In this document: positions 25,901-34,419 of the stretch, in pieces
Layout of the letters: the number at the start of each line of letters is the position of its first letter
Numbering within the stretch: position 1 is the stretch's first letter
NCBI RefSeq assembly: GCF_900143065.1
Contig: NZ_FRCX01000001.1
Coordinates: 1 to 64,000 of the forward strand
Direction: 5' to 3'
DNA from: Duganella sacchari
GTDB taxonomy: Bacteria; Pseudomonadota; Gammaproteobacteria; Burkholderiales; Burkholderiaceae_D
DNA: 64,000 nucleotides
The notes under the pieces: model-generated
The model's database searches: none
The model's input: only the letters and a program-made list of their open reading frames with translations
What the model was told of the DNA's origin: nothing
Position numbers and translations under genes: made by a program

Positions 25901-27175
25901 TCAGGATTCGAGTTGTTTGCCGGCGGTTTCCGGCAGGGTCAGCGCCGCAAGGATCATGACGGCGTATGCCGTACCGGCGAAGATGCCGATGGCTTCACCC
26001 AGCGCCATCGACTGGCTGCTCATGCCGATCATGAGCGGAAACAGCGAACCGACTGCGCGGCCCATGTTGTAGCTGAAGCCCTGGCCCGAGCCACGGATGG
26101 CGGTCGGGAACAGCTCCGTCAAGAACGCGCCCATGCCGCTGAACACACCGGACACGCAGAAGCCCAGCGGGAAGCCGAGGAACAGCATCACGCCGTCGGT
26201 CACCGGCAAACGGGTGTAAGCCAGCGCGATGCACATTGAACCGGTAGCGAACAGGATGAAGTTCTTTTTGCGGCCCAGGTAATCGGTCAGGAAGGCGCTG
26301 ACGATGTAGCCGACATAGGAGCCGACAATCACCATGGCCAGGTAGCCACCGGTGCCCAGCACCGTCAGATGACGCTCGGTCTTGAGGAAGGTGGGCAGCC
26401 AGGTGGTGATGGCGTAGTAGCCGCCCTGGGCGCCAGTGGTCAACAGCACGGCGCGCAGGGTTACACTCAACATCTTGGGCGAGAAGATCTGCCAGAACGA
26501 TGGCTGGCCTTCGGCACGCGCCGCTTTCTTCTTCTCGGCCACAAACACTTCCGGCTCATCGACAAAGCGGCGAATGAAGATGACGAACAGCGCAGGCAAG
26601 ATCCCCAGCAGGAATAGCGAGCGCCATGCCCATTCCGGCGGCAGCAGCGAGAACATCAGCGCATACAGCAGTGCGGATACGCCCCAGCCAATCGCCCATC
26701 CCGCCTGCACCATGCCGACCGCCTTGCCGCGATCCTTGGCGCGGATTACTTCGCCGATGAGAATGGCGCCTGCGGTCCATTCGCCGCCCATGCCAAAGCC
26801 CATCAGGCCGCGCGCCCACAACAGCTGCGTAAAGTTCTGTGCCAGGCCGCATAGCACGGTGAAGAAGGCAAACCACAGAATCGTGATTTGCAGCGCTTTC
26901 ACGCGGCCGATGCGGTCCGACAGGATGCCGGCGATCCAGCCGCCCGCTGCGGACGTCAGCAGCGTCACCGTGCCGATCAAACCCGCGTCGCCCTTGGACA
27001 GGCCCCAGGTGGCGATCAGTGTTGGAATCACGAAGCTGAGGAACTGCGTGTCCATCGCATCCAGCGCGTAGCCGATTTTGCAGCTCCAGAAGGTACGCCG
27101 CTCCTTGCCCGTCAAGGCGAAGAACCAGGAAAAGAATCCTTCCCGCTGGTCCGTGCTGAGTGCTCGTGTATTCAT
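25901..27175 (-). CDS. MFS transporter of the aromatic acid/sialate-like metabolite:H+ symporter type
   Basis: A 424-residue inner-membrane protein with 12 predicted helices. [18 protein letters not shown] is helix 1 with the conserved D-x-x-[15 protein letters not shown] is the MFS loop 2–3 motif, [40 protein letters not shown] the helix 4–5 motif, and [18 protein letters not shown] the repeat in the second half. The start at 27175 has AAGGGAGA. It sits between the cyclase-like gene (84 bases) and the oxoprolinase gene (22 bases), so it probably imports the operon's substrate. Confidence 0.9.
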   Translation of the reverse strand: MNTRALSTDQREGFFSWFFALTGKERRTFWSCKIGYALDAMDTQFLSFVIPTLIATWGLSKGDAGLIGTVTLLTSAAGGWIAGILSDRIGRVKALQITILWFAFFTVLCGLAQNFTQLLWARGLMGFGMGGEWTAGAILIGEVIRAKDRGKAVGMVQAGWAIGWGVSALLYALMFSLLPPEWAWRSLFLLGILPALFVIFIRRFVDEPEVFVAEKKKAARAEGQPSFWQIFSPKMLSVTLRAVLLTTGAQGGYYAITTWLPTFLKTERHLTVLGTGGYLAMVIVGSYVGYIVSAFLTDYLGRKKNFILFATGSMCIALAYTRLPVTDGVMLFLGFPLGFCVSGVFSGMGAFLTELFPTAIRGSGQGFSYNMGRAVGSLFPLMIGMSSQSMALGEAIGIFAGTAYAVMILAALTLPETAGKQLES

Positions 27176-27259
27176 GGTTGTCTCCCTTGTTGAAGGCGCA
27201 GCCGTCCCCGTTCGGGCCAGCGGTGCTGGCACGTTGTGGTACTGCGCGGTTTTTTTAGA

Positions 27260-28033
27260 TTAAAAAGCTGCGAGTGAAGAATTGGGTATGTCGGTCACCA
27301 ACATGTAGCCCGGCTGGTGGGTAATCACCAGCGGCAGGCGCGCGTGGCGTATGGCTTCCTGCGGCGTGACGCCGCAAGCCCAGAACACCGGGATTTCGTC
27401 AGGCATGATCTCGACCGCATCGCCGTAATCCGGCCGCATGATGTCGGCAATGCCGATCAAACCTGGGTCGCCCAGATGGACCGGCGCGCCGTGGACTGCG
27501 GGATAACGGCTGGTAATCTGAATCGCGCGGATGGCGTCGGCGGCTTTCATCGGCCGCATCGATACCACCATCTCGCCGCCAAACGGCCCGGCAGGCTGGT
27601 TACGGATATTGGTGCGGAACATGGCGACATTGCGGCGCTGCTCGACATGCCGCAGGCGAATGCCCGCTTCCTGCAGCATGTGCTCGAACGAGAACGAGCA
27701 GCCAATCGCAAACACCACCATGTCATTGCGCCAGACCTCGTGCAGCGTATAGGTTTGTTCGGCCAGTATGCCTTCGCGGTAGATGTTGTAACCCGGCGTG
27801 TCGCAGCGGATGTCGAGGTCCTCGCCCAGACGCGGCAGATGCCATTGACCCGGCTCCCCCACCGCCAGCAGCGGACATGCGCGCTGGTTGCGCTGGCTGA
27901 ACAGCAGGAAGTCGTTGGCATGCTGCTGCGGCAGGATCACCAGGTTAGCCTGGGCGTATGGACCGCAATAACCTGCGGTGGGCTGGCGGAAGGCGCCACT
28001 ACGGACCTGCTGGCGCAATTCAAGTGGTGTCAT
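27260..28033 (-). CDS. D-glutamate cyclase-like protein (DUF1445/UPF0317, YcsI family)
   Basis: A 257-residue soluble protein. [95 protein letters not shown] and [13 protein letters not shown] with TDIPN at the end are signatures of the UPF0317 'putative hydro-lyase' family, whose Pfam model carries a D-glutamate-cyclase name after the mammalian homologue. That activity turns D-glutamate into 5-oxo-D-proline. The ATG at 28033 is chosen over a TTG at 28048. It is the first gene of the operon, divergent from lysR. In B. subtilis, ycsI also sits in a 5-oxoprolinase operon. Confidence 0.88.
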   Translation of the reverse strand: MTPLELRQQVRSGAFRQPTAGYCGPYAQANLVILPQQHANDFLLFSQRNQRACPLLAVGEPGQWHLPRLGEDLDIRCDTPGYNIYREGILAEQTYTLHEVWRNDMVVFAIGCSFSFEHMLQEAGIRLRHVEQRRNVAMFRTNIRNQPAGPFGGEMVVSMRPMKAADAIRAIQITSRYPAVHGAPVHLGDPGLIGIADIMRPDYGDAVEIMPDEIPVFWACGVTPQEAIRHARLPLVITHQPGYMLVTDIPNSSLAAF

Positions 28034-28183
28034 GGCTGGCTCGCTCAATCATATTAAAACTGCATGAGACAAGAATAATCTCGAATAACCACACAGGCTA
28101 TCTAGTTATTGTTGATGTTGTTGTTTAGTTTTTCTTACCACTCTGCGCTATCCTGGTGCATGAGGTTAAGGTATTCTTGTTGC
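28034..28183. promoter_or_regulatory. Divergent promoter region, oxoprolinase operon / lysR
   Basis: 150 bases of AT-rich sequence between the start of the cyclase-like gene and the start of lysR. LysR regulators usually bind such a region. I see AT-rich elements but no clear LysR T-N11-A palindrome to pin down. Confidence 0.5.
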
Positions 28184-29119
28184 ATGAATACCCGCTTTCT
28201 GGAGACTTTTGTCATCCTGGCCCAACTGCGCAGCTTTCGTGCTACCGCGCAGGCACTGCACGCCACGCCCGCTGCCATCTCCCTGCGTATCAAGACGCTG
28301 GAGGAGGAGCTGCAGACGGAACTCATCGACCGTAGCAGCAAGGACTTTCGCCTCACTGCCAATGCCGAATACCTGCTGGGCCACGCCAAGGCCGTGGTGG
28401 ACGCGACACGGCGCCTGCAGGCTGCGGCGCACAAGGACAGCGCAGTGCGCGGCCGTTTGCGGGTCGGCGTGATTGAATCGGTGGTGCACAGCTGGCTGGC
28501 GCAGTACATCCGCGAACTGAATGCCGTGTATCCGGAGATGGAAGTCGATCTGGCGGTCGATATGAGCAATGTGCTGGAGCGCCGCCTGCGCGCGCGTGAG
28601 CTGGACCTGGTGATTCAGGTGGAAGGCGTGGAGAGCAGCGACATCGTTTCCGAAGCGCTGGCGGTCTATCCGCTGCACTGGATCGCCCGCAAAGGCCTGC
28701 TCGATCCGCGCAAGGAGGGCTTGAACCAGCGCCTGTTGCAACTGCCTATCCTCACCTTCGGGCGCGGCACGGCGCCGCACCGCATGCTGGAGGAAATCGT
28801 CAGCAAGATGGCGAATCTGGCCATGATGCCGCTGGAGCAGACGCGCATCACCTGCTCGCCGTCGGTGGCGGCGATTGTGCAGCTCATGAAAGACGGCTAT
28901 GGCGTGGCGGCGATCCCCAGCCTGTTCGTCGCGGGTCTGCTCGACAGTGGCGAATTTGTCGAGCTGCCGGTGCAGCCCGAGCCGCCGTCGATTATCGTCT
29001 CCATGTGCTTCCACTCCAATGCCGAGATGCTGGTGCATGCGGCCGCCAACGCCGCGCGCCAGTCGTGCGCCAGCTATTGCGCGCAGGTCGATCCGCGCTA
29101 CATCAAGTCACTGGGTTGA
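28184..29119 (+). CDS. LysR-family regulator, probable regulator of the oxoprolinase operon
   Basis: A 311-residue LTTR. The HTH is at residues ~3–60 (FLETFVILAQLRSFRATAQALHATPAAISLRIKTLEEELQTELIDRS). The PBP2-like effector domain begins near residue 90 (GRLRVGVIESVVHSWLAQYIRELNAVYPEMEVDL). The start at 28184 (MNTRFLETF) is set by family alignment, since an in-frame extension of 25 residues lacks LTTR character. Its gene is divergent from the D-glutamate-cyclase/MFS/oxoprolinase/porin operon, the classic LTTR layout, so it likely activates that operon with a pathway intermediate as effector. Confidence 0.93.
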   Translation: MNTRFLETFVILAQLRSFRATAQALHATPAAISLRIKTLEEELQTELIDRSSKDFRLTANAEYLLGHAKAVVDATRRLQAAAHKDSAVRGRLRVGVIESVVHSWLAQYIRELNAVYPEMEVDLAVDMSNVLERRLRARELDLVIQVEGVESSDIVSEALAVYPLHWIARKGLLDPRKEGLNQRLLQLPILTFGRGTAPHRMLEEIVSKMANLAMMPLEQTRITCSPSVAAIVQLMKDGYGVAAIPSLFVAGLLDSGEFVELPVQPEPPSIIVSMCFHSNAEMLVHAAANAARQSCASYCAQVDPRYIKSLG

Positions 29120-29204
29120 CGTCCGACCGCCACGCAAGGCGTGCTCCTACGCGGCGCATGGACCGGTCATGAAAAAATGGCCCTACTTTAACCAGGAGAC
29201 CGCC

Positions 29205-29531
29205 ATGAATATCAAAGCCATTGCATGTATCGCAACGCTATGTCTGAGCAGCGCCGCCATCGCGCAGACGCAACCTTCCGGCACCAGCAATACCGGCACG
29301 CCAACCAAGGGCCAGAGTATGGCTAACAGCGGCGAGCAAAACGCCACCACCATGCAAAACAACAGCAATATGCAGAACACCGCGCCGGCCAAGAACGCGA
29401 AACACTCGAAGATGAAGAAGAGTGACCGCACCAAGATGGACTGCAACCAGGCCCATACCGATGGCAACTCGACCACGCCAGCCGACACGGTCCGGGCGGA
29501 CTGCGATAACACCACCAAAACGCAGCGTTAA
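29205..29531 (+). CDS. Small secreted hydrophilic protein, hypothetical
   Basis: A 108-residue product with a signal peptide (MNIKAIACIATLCLSSAAIAQ). The mature chain is rich in Asn, Thr, Lys, Met and Ser, with two Cys near the end (KMDCNQAH, RADCDN). An AGGAG site precedes the ATG. No domain is recognised; the design resembles the protein at 14390–14704. Its stop is 3 bases from the stop of the convergent oxidoreductase gene. Confidence 0.65.
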   Translation: MNIKAIACIATLCLSSAAIAQTQPSGTSNTGTPTKGQSMANSGEQNATTMQNNSNMQNTAPAKNAKHSKMKKSDRTKMDCNQAHTDGNSTTPADTVRADCDNTTKTQR

Positions 29532-29534
29532 GCC

Positions 29535-31526
29535 TTACAGCGCCAGCGCAATCTCGCTGGCGCCTGCACGCGGGGCGGTAGAACACAGCAGTACCTGCCC
29601 TGCTGCCGGCTGAGAGCCGCAGGTGCGGGTGTAAGCCACATCGCCCGCTTCCAGTCCTACCGCGCACGAGCCGCACAAACCTGAGCGGCAGCCTGAGGGC
29701 GCGTCGACGCCATTGGCTTCGGCCAGTTCCAGCAGGCTGCCGTGCGAGCCATCCCATGTGGCCTCAATACCCGAACGCACGAAACGCACCGGCACCGGTC
29801 CGGTCGCCGTTGACACGGCCGGCGCATTGGCTGCACCGCTGCGGCGTACACTGGCCGGACCGAATGCTTCAAAGCGGATGCGCTCTTCGGCGACATTCAG
29901 CTGGCGTAGCCCCTGGTACATATCCTGCATGAATCCGGCCGGACCGCACAGGTAGAAATCGTAGTCATCAAATGGCAGCAGTTCCTTGAGCACCTTGATG
30001 TCGATGCGTTTCTGCTGCACGTGCACCGCCAGGTTGTTGTGCCCCGCCGCCAGCGTTTGCAGATGCACCGCAAACGGATGCGCAACCTCGCGCGCGCCGT
30101 GCACGAAATAGATCGGATGCTTGTGCCGCGTGCGGCTGCCGTTGACCAGCAAGCCGTTCAACATGGCGATCATGGGGGTGATGCCAATGCCGGCCGACAG
30201 CATCACCACGGGCCGTTGCGTGCCCTCCTCAAACGTAAAGTCACCGCCAGGTCCCATCAGTTCAATCTGCGCGCCAGGTTCGAGGTGTGCGTGCAGCCAT
30301 GACGACACTACGCCCTGGCGCTTGACGCTGATGCGGTAACGGCGGCCATCAGGTGCATCGGAAATGGTATAGCTGCGTATCTGCGACGCCGCGCCATCGC
30401 CCGCCCAGTCGGGCACGCGCAGGGATACGAACTGTCCCGGCACATGGGCCGCAACGCCCAGTCCATCCGCTGGTTCAAAGTAGAAGGAGCGTACGTCGCT
30501 GCTTTCCTGAACCACGTCGACGACATTGAACGGCCGCCAGCTGGTGGTCAGGGAGGCGGCAGCCTGCGTGCGATCTGCTTCGCTCCAGTTGCCGGTGCGC
30601 GCCAGCTGCATGGCGGGTTGCGGATCGGTCCAGCGGAACGGCAACGCGCCGACATTGCGCACCACTTCGCGCACATGGAAGCGCAGCAGGCGCTCCGCAC
30701 CGGCAAAGGCTTGCAGTTGTGGACCGTCCCAGATGATCTCGCCCTCCACGGCCAGATGCAGCATGTCGCCGCGTTTGAAGTCGATGAACAGCAGGCCCGC
30801 ACGCGGATGCGCCAGCAGATTGCCCATGGTATTGAAGAAGAAGTTGCCGACAAATTCGGGCGCCGTCAACGTGTACTCGTCGTCCACGCGCACGAAGCCC
30901 GGACGGCCGCCGCGGTGCGATACATCCACGCCGCGCCCACGGCCCGCGTCGGCCGCCAGATTGGCGCTGGCGATGAAGAAGGTGTCGGCACGCGCGATCA
31001 GTTCGCGGTCCGCCGCCGTCAGCGATGCACTGCGCAATACCTGCACTGCATGCGTCCCCGGCGCAACCGGCGTGTGCTGGCGATGCTGGATGTACTGCGG
31101 ACAGTTGCCGAAGCTCTGCGTAACGGCGATGTGCAGCTCACCGTCATGGGCCGCCACGATTTCACCGTTGACGCGGTTGCGACGGCGCGTGGTTGGGGCC
31201 AGTCCCAGGCCGCCCACGTGGTCGCCCGCATGCAGATGCCCCGTAAGCGGATCGCCCGGCAGCATACCGCTGCTGATGTACAGCGTGCGCGCATCTGGCG
31301 TCGAGACGAAGCCCGGATCGGCAGCCAGCATGGTCGCCCACGGCTGGCCCGACGCATCCAGCGCACCGAGGAAGAAGAACGGCAGCTCGGCGAAAAACTC
31401 GCGGTGCTGTTCCGGCATGTAATCCCGGATGAATGCCGCCGCACCCGCCATCTGTTCACGCACGCCTACGCGCTGCTGAATCTCCAGCTCCTGGGCATGG
31501 AATGGGGACACTACGGCGGCAGTCAT
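29535..31526 (-). CDS. Three-domain flavin/2Fe-2S oxidoreductase (PPOx-like + FNR + ferredoxin)
   Basis: A 663-residue fusion. Residues ~30–310 are a pyridoxamine-phosphate-oxidase-like FMN-binding split barrel (FFFLGALDASGQPWATMLAADPGF, GNFFFNTMGNLLAHPRAGLLFIDF). Residues ~330–560 are a ferredoxin reductase module (FYFEPADG, PGQFVSLRVP, RSYTISDAPDG for flavin, LSAGIGITPMIAML and YLCGPAGFMQDM for NAD(P)H). The C-terminal ~90 residues are a plant-type ferredoxin with the cluster Cys in CRSGLCGSC and a fourth in LLCS. Electrons probably flow NAD(P)H–flavin–2Fe-2S. The substrate of the N-terminal barrel is unknown. It starts 2 bases after the GST gene. Confidence 0.9.
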   Translation of the reverse strand: MTAAVVSPFHAQELEIQQRVGVREQMAGAAAFIRDYMPEQHREFFAELPFFFLGALDASGQPWATMLAADPGFVSTPDARTLYISSGMLPGDPLTGHLHAGDHVGGLGLAPTTRRRNRVNGEIVAAHDGELHIAVTQSFGNCPQYIQHRQHTPVAPGTHAVQVLRSASLTAADRELIARADTFFIASANLAADAGRGRGVDVSHRGGRPGFVRVDDEYTLTAPEFVGNFFFNTMGNLLAHPRAGLLFIDFKRGDMLHLAVEGEIIWDGPQLQAFAGAERLLRFHVREVVRNVGALPFRWTDPQPAMQLARTGNWSEADRTQAAASLTTSWRPFNVVDVVQESSDVRSFYFEPADGLGVAAHVPGQFVSLRVPDWAGDGAASQIRSYTISDAPDGRRYRISVKRQGVVSSWLHAHLEPGAQIELMGPGGDFTFEEGTQRPVVMLSAGIGITPMIAMLNGLLVNGSRTRHKHPIYFVHGAREVAHPFAVHLQTLAAGHNNLAVHVQQKRIDIKVLKELLPFDDYDFYLCGPAGFMQDMYQGLRQLNVAEERIRFEAFGPASVRRSGAANAPAVSTATGPVPVRFVRSGIEATWDGSHGSLLELAEANGVDAPSGCRSGLCGSCAVGLEAGDVAYTRTCGSQPAAGQVLLCSTAPRAGASEIALAL

Positions 31527-31528
31527 GA

Positions 31529-32152
31529 TTACACCTCTTCCGGTGCGAGTCCGGCCTGGCTGGCCGGCATGGCGACGAAGCCTGGCAGCGCGCGCACATG
31601 GTCCAGCCAGGCGCGGATGTTCGGGTACGGTTTCAGCGACACGCCACCTTCCGGTGCATGCGCGATGTAGCTATAGCCGGCGATATCGGCGATGCTGGCG
31701 TGATCGCCCACCAGCCAGCGGCGCCCTTGCAGCTCGCGCTCCATCACGTCGAACAGGTTGACGGCGATGGTCTTGGCAGCTTCATGGTCGCGCGGTGCGC
31801 CGAACACGGTCACCAGGCGCGCAGCGGCCGGGCCGTAGGCGACCTTGCCGGCGGCGATGGAGAGCCAGCGCTGCACATTGGCGGCAGCAACCGGATCACG
31901 CGGCAGCCAGCGGCCACTGTCATCGTATTTCGACGCCAGGTAGACCAGGATGGCGTTGGAATCGGCCAGCGTGACGTCGCCGTCCTGCAGCACCGGGATT
32001 TCGCCAAACGCGTTCATGTCCGTGAACGGTGCTTTTTTGTGTTCGCCATTGCGCAGGTCGACCGTCACGTAGTCATGTGGCAGGTTCAGCAGGTTCAGGA
32101 ACAAATGGACGCGGTGGGTGTGGCCGGACAGTGGGATGCCATACAGTTTCAT
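31529..32152 (-). CDS. Glutathione S-transferase family protein
   Basis: A 207-residue cytosolic GST. The N-terminal thioredoxin-like domain is MKLYGIPLSGHTHRVHLFLNLL, NAFGEIPVLQDGDVTLADSNAILVYLA (cis-Pro and glutathione-binding DSNAI). The helical C-terminal domain includes RRWLVGDHASIADIAGYSYIAHA. The ATG at 32152 has AAGGAG. It lies directly upstream of the flavin/2Fe-2S oxidoreductase, so a shared operon against electrophiles or redox stress is likely, under the divergent LysR regulator. Confidence 0.92.
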   Translation of the reverse strand: MKLYGIPLSGHTHRVHLFLNLLNLPHDYVTVDLRNGEHKKAPFTDMNAFGEIPVLQDGDVTLADSNAILVYLASKYDDSGRWLPRDPVAAANVQRWLSIAAGKVAYGPAAARLVTVFGAPRDHEAAKTIAVNLFDVMERELQGRRWLVGDHASIADIAGYSYIAHAPEGGVSLKPYPNIRAWLDHVRALPGFVAMPASQAGLAPEEV

Positions 32153-32215
32153 GATTACTCCTTGGTAAGTGAACGATGAAGCCAGTATAGGGAGCGCCGG
32201 TCGTGCTGATAAGCC

Positions 32216-32238
32216 GGACAAAACCGGAATCTCTGTCC
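32216..32238. promoter_or_regulatory. Inverted repeat between GST and lysR genes
   Basis: GGACA (32216–32220) and TGTCC (32234–32238) form a 5-bp inverted repeat with a 13-nt spacer in the 108-bp divergent promoter region, directly before a TATAAG -10-like box for lysR. It is a candidate LysR binding site. Confidence 0.45.
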
Positions 32239-32260
32239 ACTATAAGTGTACAATCGCCGC

Positions 32261-33166
32261 ATGATCGATCTCAGCACCATCAACCTCAACCGCCTGACCA
32301 CCTTTGTTGCCGTGGTCGAGGCCGGCTCGCTGACCGCTGCCGCCGAGCGGCTGGGGCTCGCCAAATCCATGGTCAGCAAGCATATGCAGTTGCTGGAACA
32401 GGAAATTGGCGTGGGTCTGCTGGTGCGCTCCACGCGCAAGCTGAGCCTGACCGAAGCCGGCCGCAGCTTTTACGAATCCAGCCGCCAGCTATTGCAGGCA
32501 GCCGAGCAGGCCATCGAGCAGGCGCGCAGTGGCCGCGATACGCCGCAAGGCACGCTGCGCGTGGCCTCGCCCATCGACTACGGGATTATTGTGGTGTCGC
32601 CCGTGCTGGCGCAGCTGCGCGCGCGCTATCCGGCGCTGAAGATCGACCTGACCTGCCACGACCACATCATCGATCTGATCGCAGAAGGCATCGATGTTAC
32701 CGTGCGGCTGGGCAAACTGGCGGACTCCGGCCATATGGCCACGCGGATCGACAAGCTCACGCGCTGGCTGGTGGCCAGCCCGGACTTCCTTGCGCGCCAC
32801 GGCACGCCAGCCACACCGGACGATCTGCCGCAACTGCCTTATGTGTCGCTGTCCGTGCTGGCGCAGCCGAATCAGTTCACGCTGATCGGCAGCGACGGCA
32901 GCCAGACCGAGGTACGCATGCAGAACACCGTGTTCTCTTCCAACACGGCCTATGCCACGCGCGCAGCGGCGCTGGCAGGCGACGGCGTGCTGCGCGCGAC
33001 CGTGTTCTCAGTCAGGGAGGATGTGGCGGCAGGACGGCTGGTGCGGGTATTGCCAGAGTGGACGCTGCCGGAAAGCGAGATTCACGCCGTCTATCCCGCC
33101 ACCTCGCACCTGCCGCAGAAGGTGCGGGTCTTTATCGATGCGCTGAAAGCCGCGACCGGCGGCTAA
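32261..33166 (+). CDS. LysR-family regulator (CrgA/AaeR-like)
   Basis: A 301-residue LTTR. HTH NRLTTFVAVVEAGSLTAAAERLGLAKSMVSKHMQLLEQEIGVGLLVRSTRKLSLTEAG at ~8–65, effector domain from GTLRVASPIDYGIIVVSPVLAQL with 'EGIDVTVRLGKLADSGHMATRI', typical of the CrgA-like PBP2 group. The start at 32261 (MIDLSTINLNRL) is preferred to a GTG 15 bases upstream. It is divergent from the GST–oxidoreductase operon, its probable target. Its stop overlaps the DMT transporter's 3' end by 4 bases (convergent). Confidence 0.93.
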   Translation: MIDLSTINLNRLTTFVAVVEAGSLTAAAERLGLAKSMVSKHMQLLEQEIGVGLLVRSTRKLSLTEAGRSFYESSRQLLQAAEQAIEQARSGRDTPQGTLRVASPIDYGIIVVSPVLAQLRARYPALKIDLTCHDHIIDLIAEGIDVTVRLGKLADSGHMATRIDKLTRWLVASPDFLARHGTPATPDDLPQLPYVSLSVLAQPNQFTLIGSDGSQTEVRMQNTVFSSNTAYATRAAALAGDGVLRATVFSVREDVAAGRLVRVLPEWTLPESEIHAVYPATSHLPQKVRVFIDALKAATGG

Positions 33167-34065
33167 CCCCGGCGCGCGGATACCACGATTCCGCCCACAA
33201 TCAGCGCAAATGCCGCCGCATGATAACCATGCGGCGCCTCGCCCAGAAACGCCGACGACAGCAGCGCAGTGAACAGCGGCGTCAGGTTCACAAAGAACGC
33301 GCCGACCGATGGCCCAGCCTCGCGCACGCCGGCGCCCCAGCAGCCGAAGGCGACAATCGCCGGGCCGGTGGCGACATACAGCAGCGCTGCGGCCAGCGGC
33401 CAACTCCATTGCACGGCAATCGCGCCCAGCGCCTGCTCACCGAGCGCAAAACCGCCCGACCAGACCACGCCAAACGCCACCTGCGCCAGCAGGAAACTGG
33501 CCCAGTTGGCGCGCACCGCCGCCGGCTCCTTCACGCGCAGCAGCAGCCAGCTGTACAGCGACCAGGCGATCGTCGCCAGTATCATGAACAGATCGCCCGC
33601 CACCAGCCGCAACTCCAGCACACGCTGCCATTCGCCGCGCGCCAGCACCAGCAGCACGCCGGCAATCGACAGCACGGCGCCCACCACCTGCTTGCGGCTG
33701 ACGGGAACGTCAAAGAACAGCCAGCCGGTGAGCATCATCCACACCGGCATGCCAGAGGCGACCAGCGTGACGTTGATCGGCGTCGAGCTTTGCAGCGCCA
33801 TGTATTGCAGCGCGTTGTACATGCCGATGCCCAGCAGGCCCAGCACGGCGTACGTCTTCCAATGGCGCCACAATCCAATTTCGCGCCGGAACACCGGCCC
33901 GGCCAGCGGCAGCAGAATGACAAAGGCGATCGACCAGCGTAGAAAATTCAGCAATACCGGCGGCAGCATGTCGTGCACCAGGCGGCCGACGATGGCATTC
34001 CCGGCCCACAGCAGCGGCGGCAAGGTCAGCAGGAAGATGGTCCGGGGAGTGAGGCGATGGTTCAT
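33163..34065 (-). CDS. EamA/DMT-family transporter
   Basis: A 300-residue inner-membrane protein with ten predicted helices arranged as two EamA repeats (LLTLPPLLWAGNAIVGRLVHDMLPP…RWSIAFVILLP and GDLFMILATIAWSLYSWLLLRV…). SSTPINVTLVASGMPVWMMLTGWLFF and VNLTPLFTALLSSAFLGEAPHGYHAAAFALIVGGIVV are the conserved ends of each repeat. Such proteins usually export amino acids or other small metabolites. It overlaps the lysR stop by 4 bases, tail to tail. No partner suggests a substrate. Confidence 0.9.
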   Translation of the reverse strand: MNHRLTPRTIFLLTLPPLLWAGNAIVGRLVHDMLPPVLLNFLRWSIAFVILLPLAGPVFRREIGLWRHWKTYAVLGLLGIGMYNALQYMALQSSTPINVTLVASGMPVWMMLTGWLFFDVPVSRKQVVGAVLSIAGVLLVLARGEWQRVLELRLVAGDLFMILATIAWSLYSWLLLRVKEPAAVRANWASFLLAQVAFGVVWSGGFALGEQALGAIAVQWSWPLAAALLYVATGPAIVAFGCWGAGVREAGPSVGAFFVNLTPLFTALLSSAFLGEAPHGYHAAAFALIVGGIVVSARRG

Positions 34066-34192
34066 TTTTAATATTCATGCAACATTATCCGCAAAAGCAT
34101 ACCCCATCCTTCCGCCCTACGAGCGATAGAAATAGCGTTGAAGCGCCGGGGCGCGGTAAAATAACCGCTGCTGATCCACCCTCTTAGATAAT

Positions 34193-34402
34193 ATGAAACT
34201 CTCTAAACAACATTCGATGTACGAATCCGACCACACCCTGTTCATCAAGGCGTTGAAGGAAAAGAATCCTGGCATCGAGGAAGGCCAGCAACAAGGCCGT
34301 GCTCTGCTGTGGGATCGTCCACCGGTCTCGCTGGATGAACAACAGCGTCAGCTGGAATCGGCCGTCAAGCAACAAGCTTACGTCTACCAGAACAAAGTTT
34401 AA
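34193..34402 (+). CDS. DUF3460 family protein
   Basis: A 69-residue cytoplasmic protein. YESDHTLFIKALKEKNPGIEEGQQQGRALLWDRPPVSLDEQ is the DUF3460 pattern (YES-FT-FL-ELK—NP-LE–Q–GRALLWD). The family typically starts near MYES, so an ATG at 34217 is an alternative start. It lies 17 bases upstream of scpA, the normal betaproteobacterial neighbourhood. Function unknown. Confidence 0.85.
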   Translation: MKLSKQHSMYESDHTLFIKALKEKNPGIEEGQQQGRALLWDRPPVSLDEQQRQLESAVKQQAYVYQNKV

Positions 34403-34419
34403 GTACGCGGACGGCAAGG

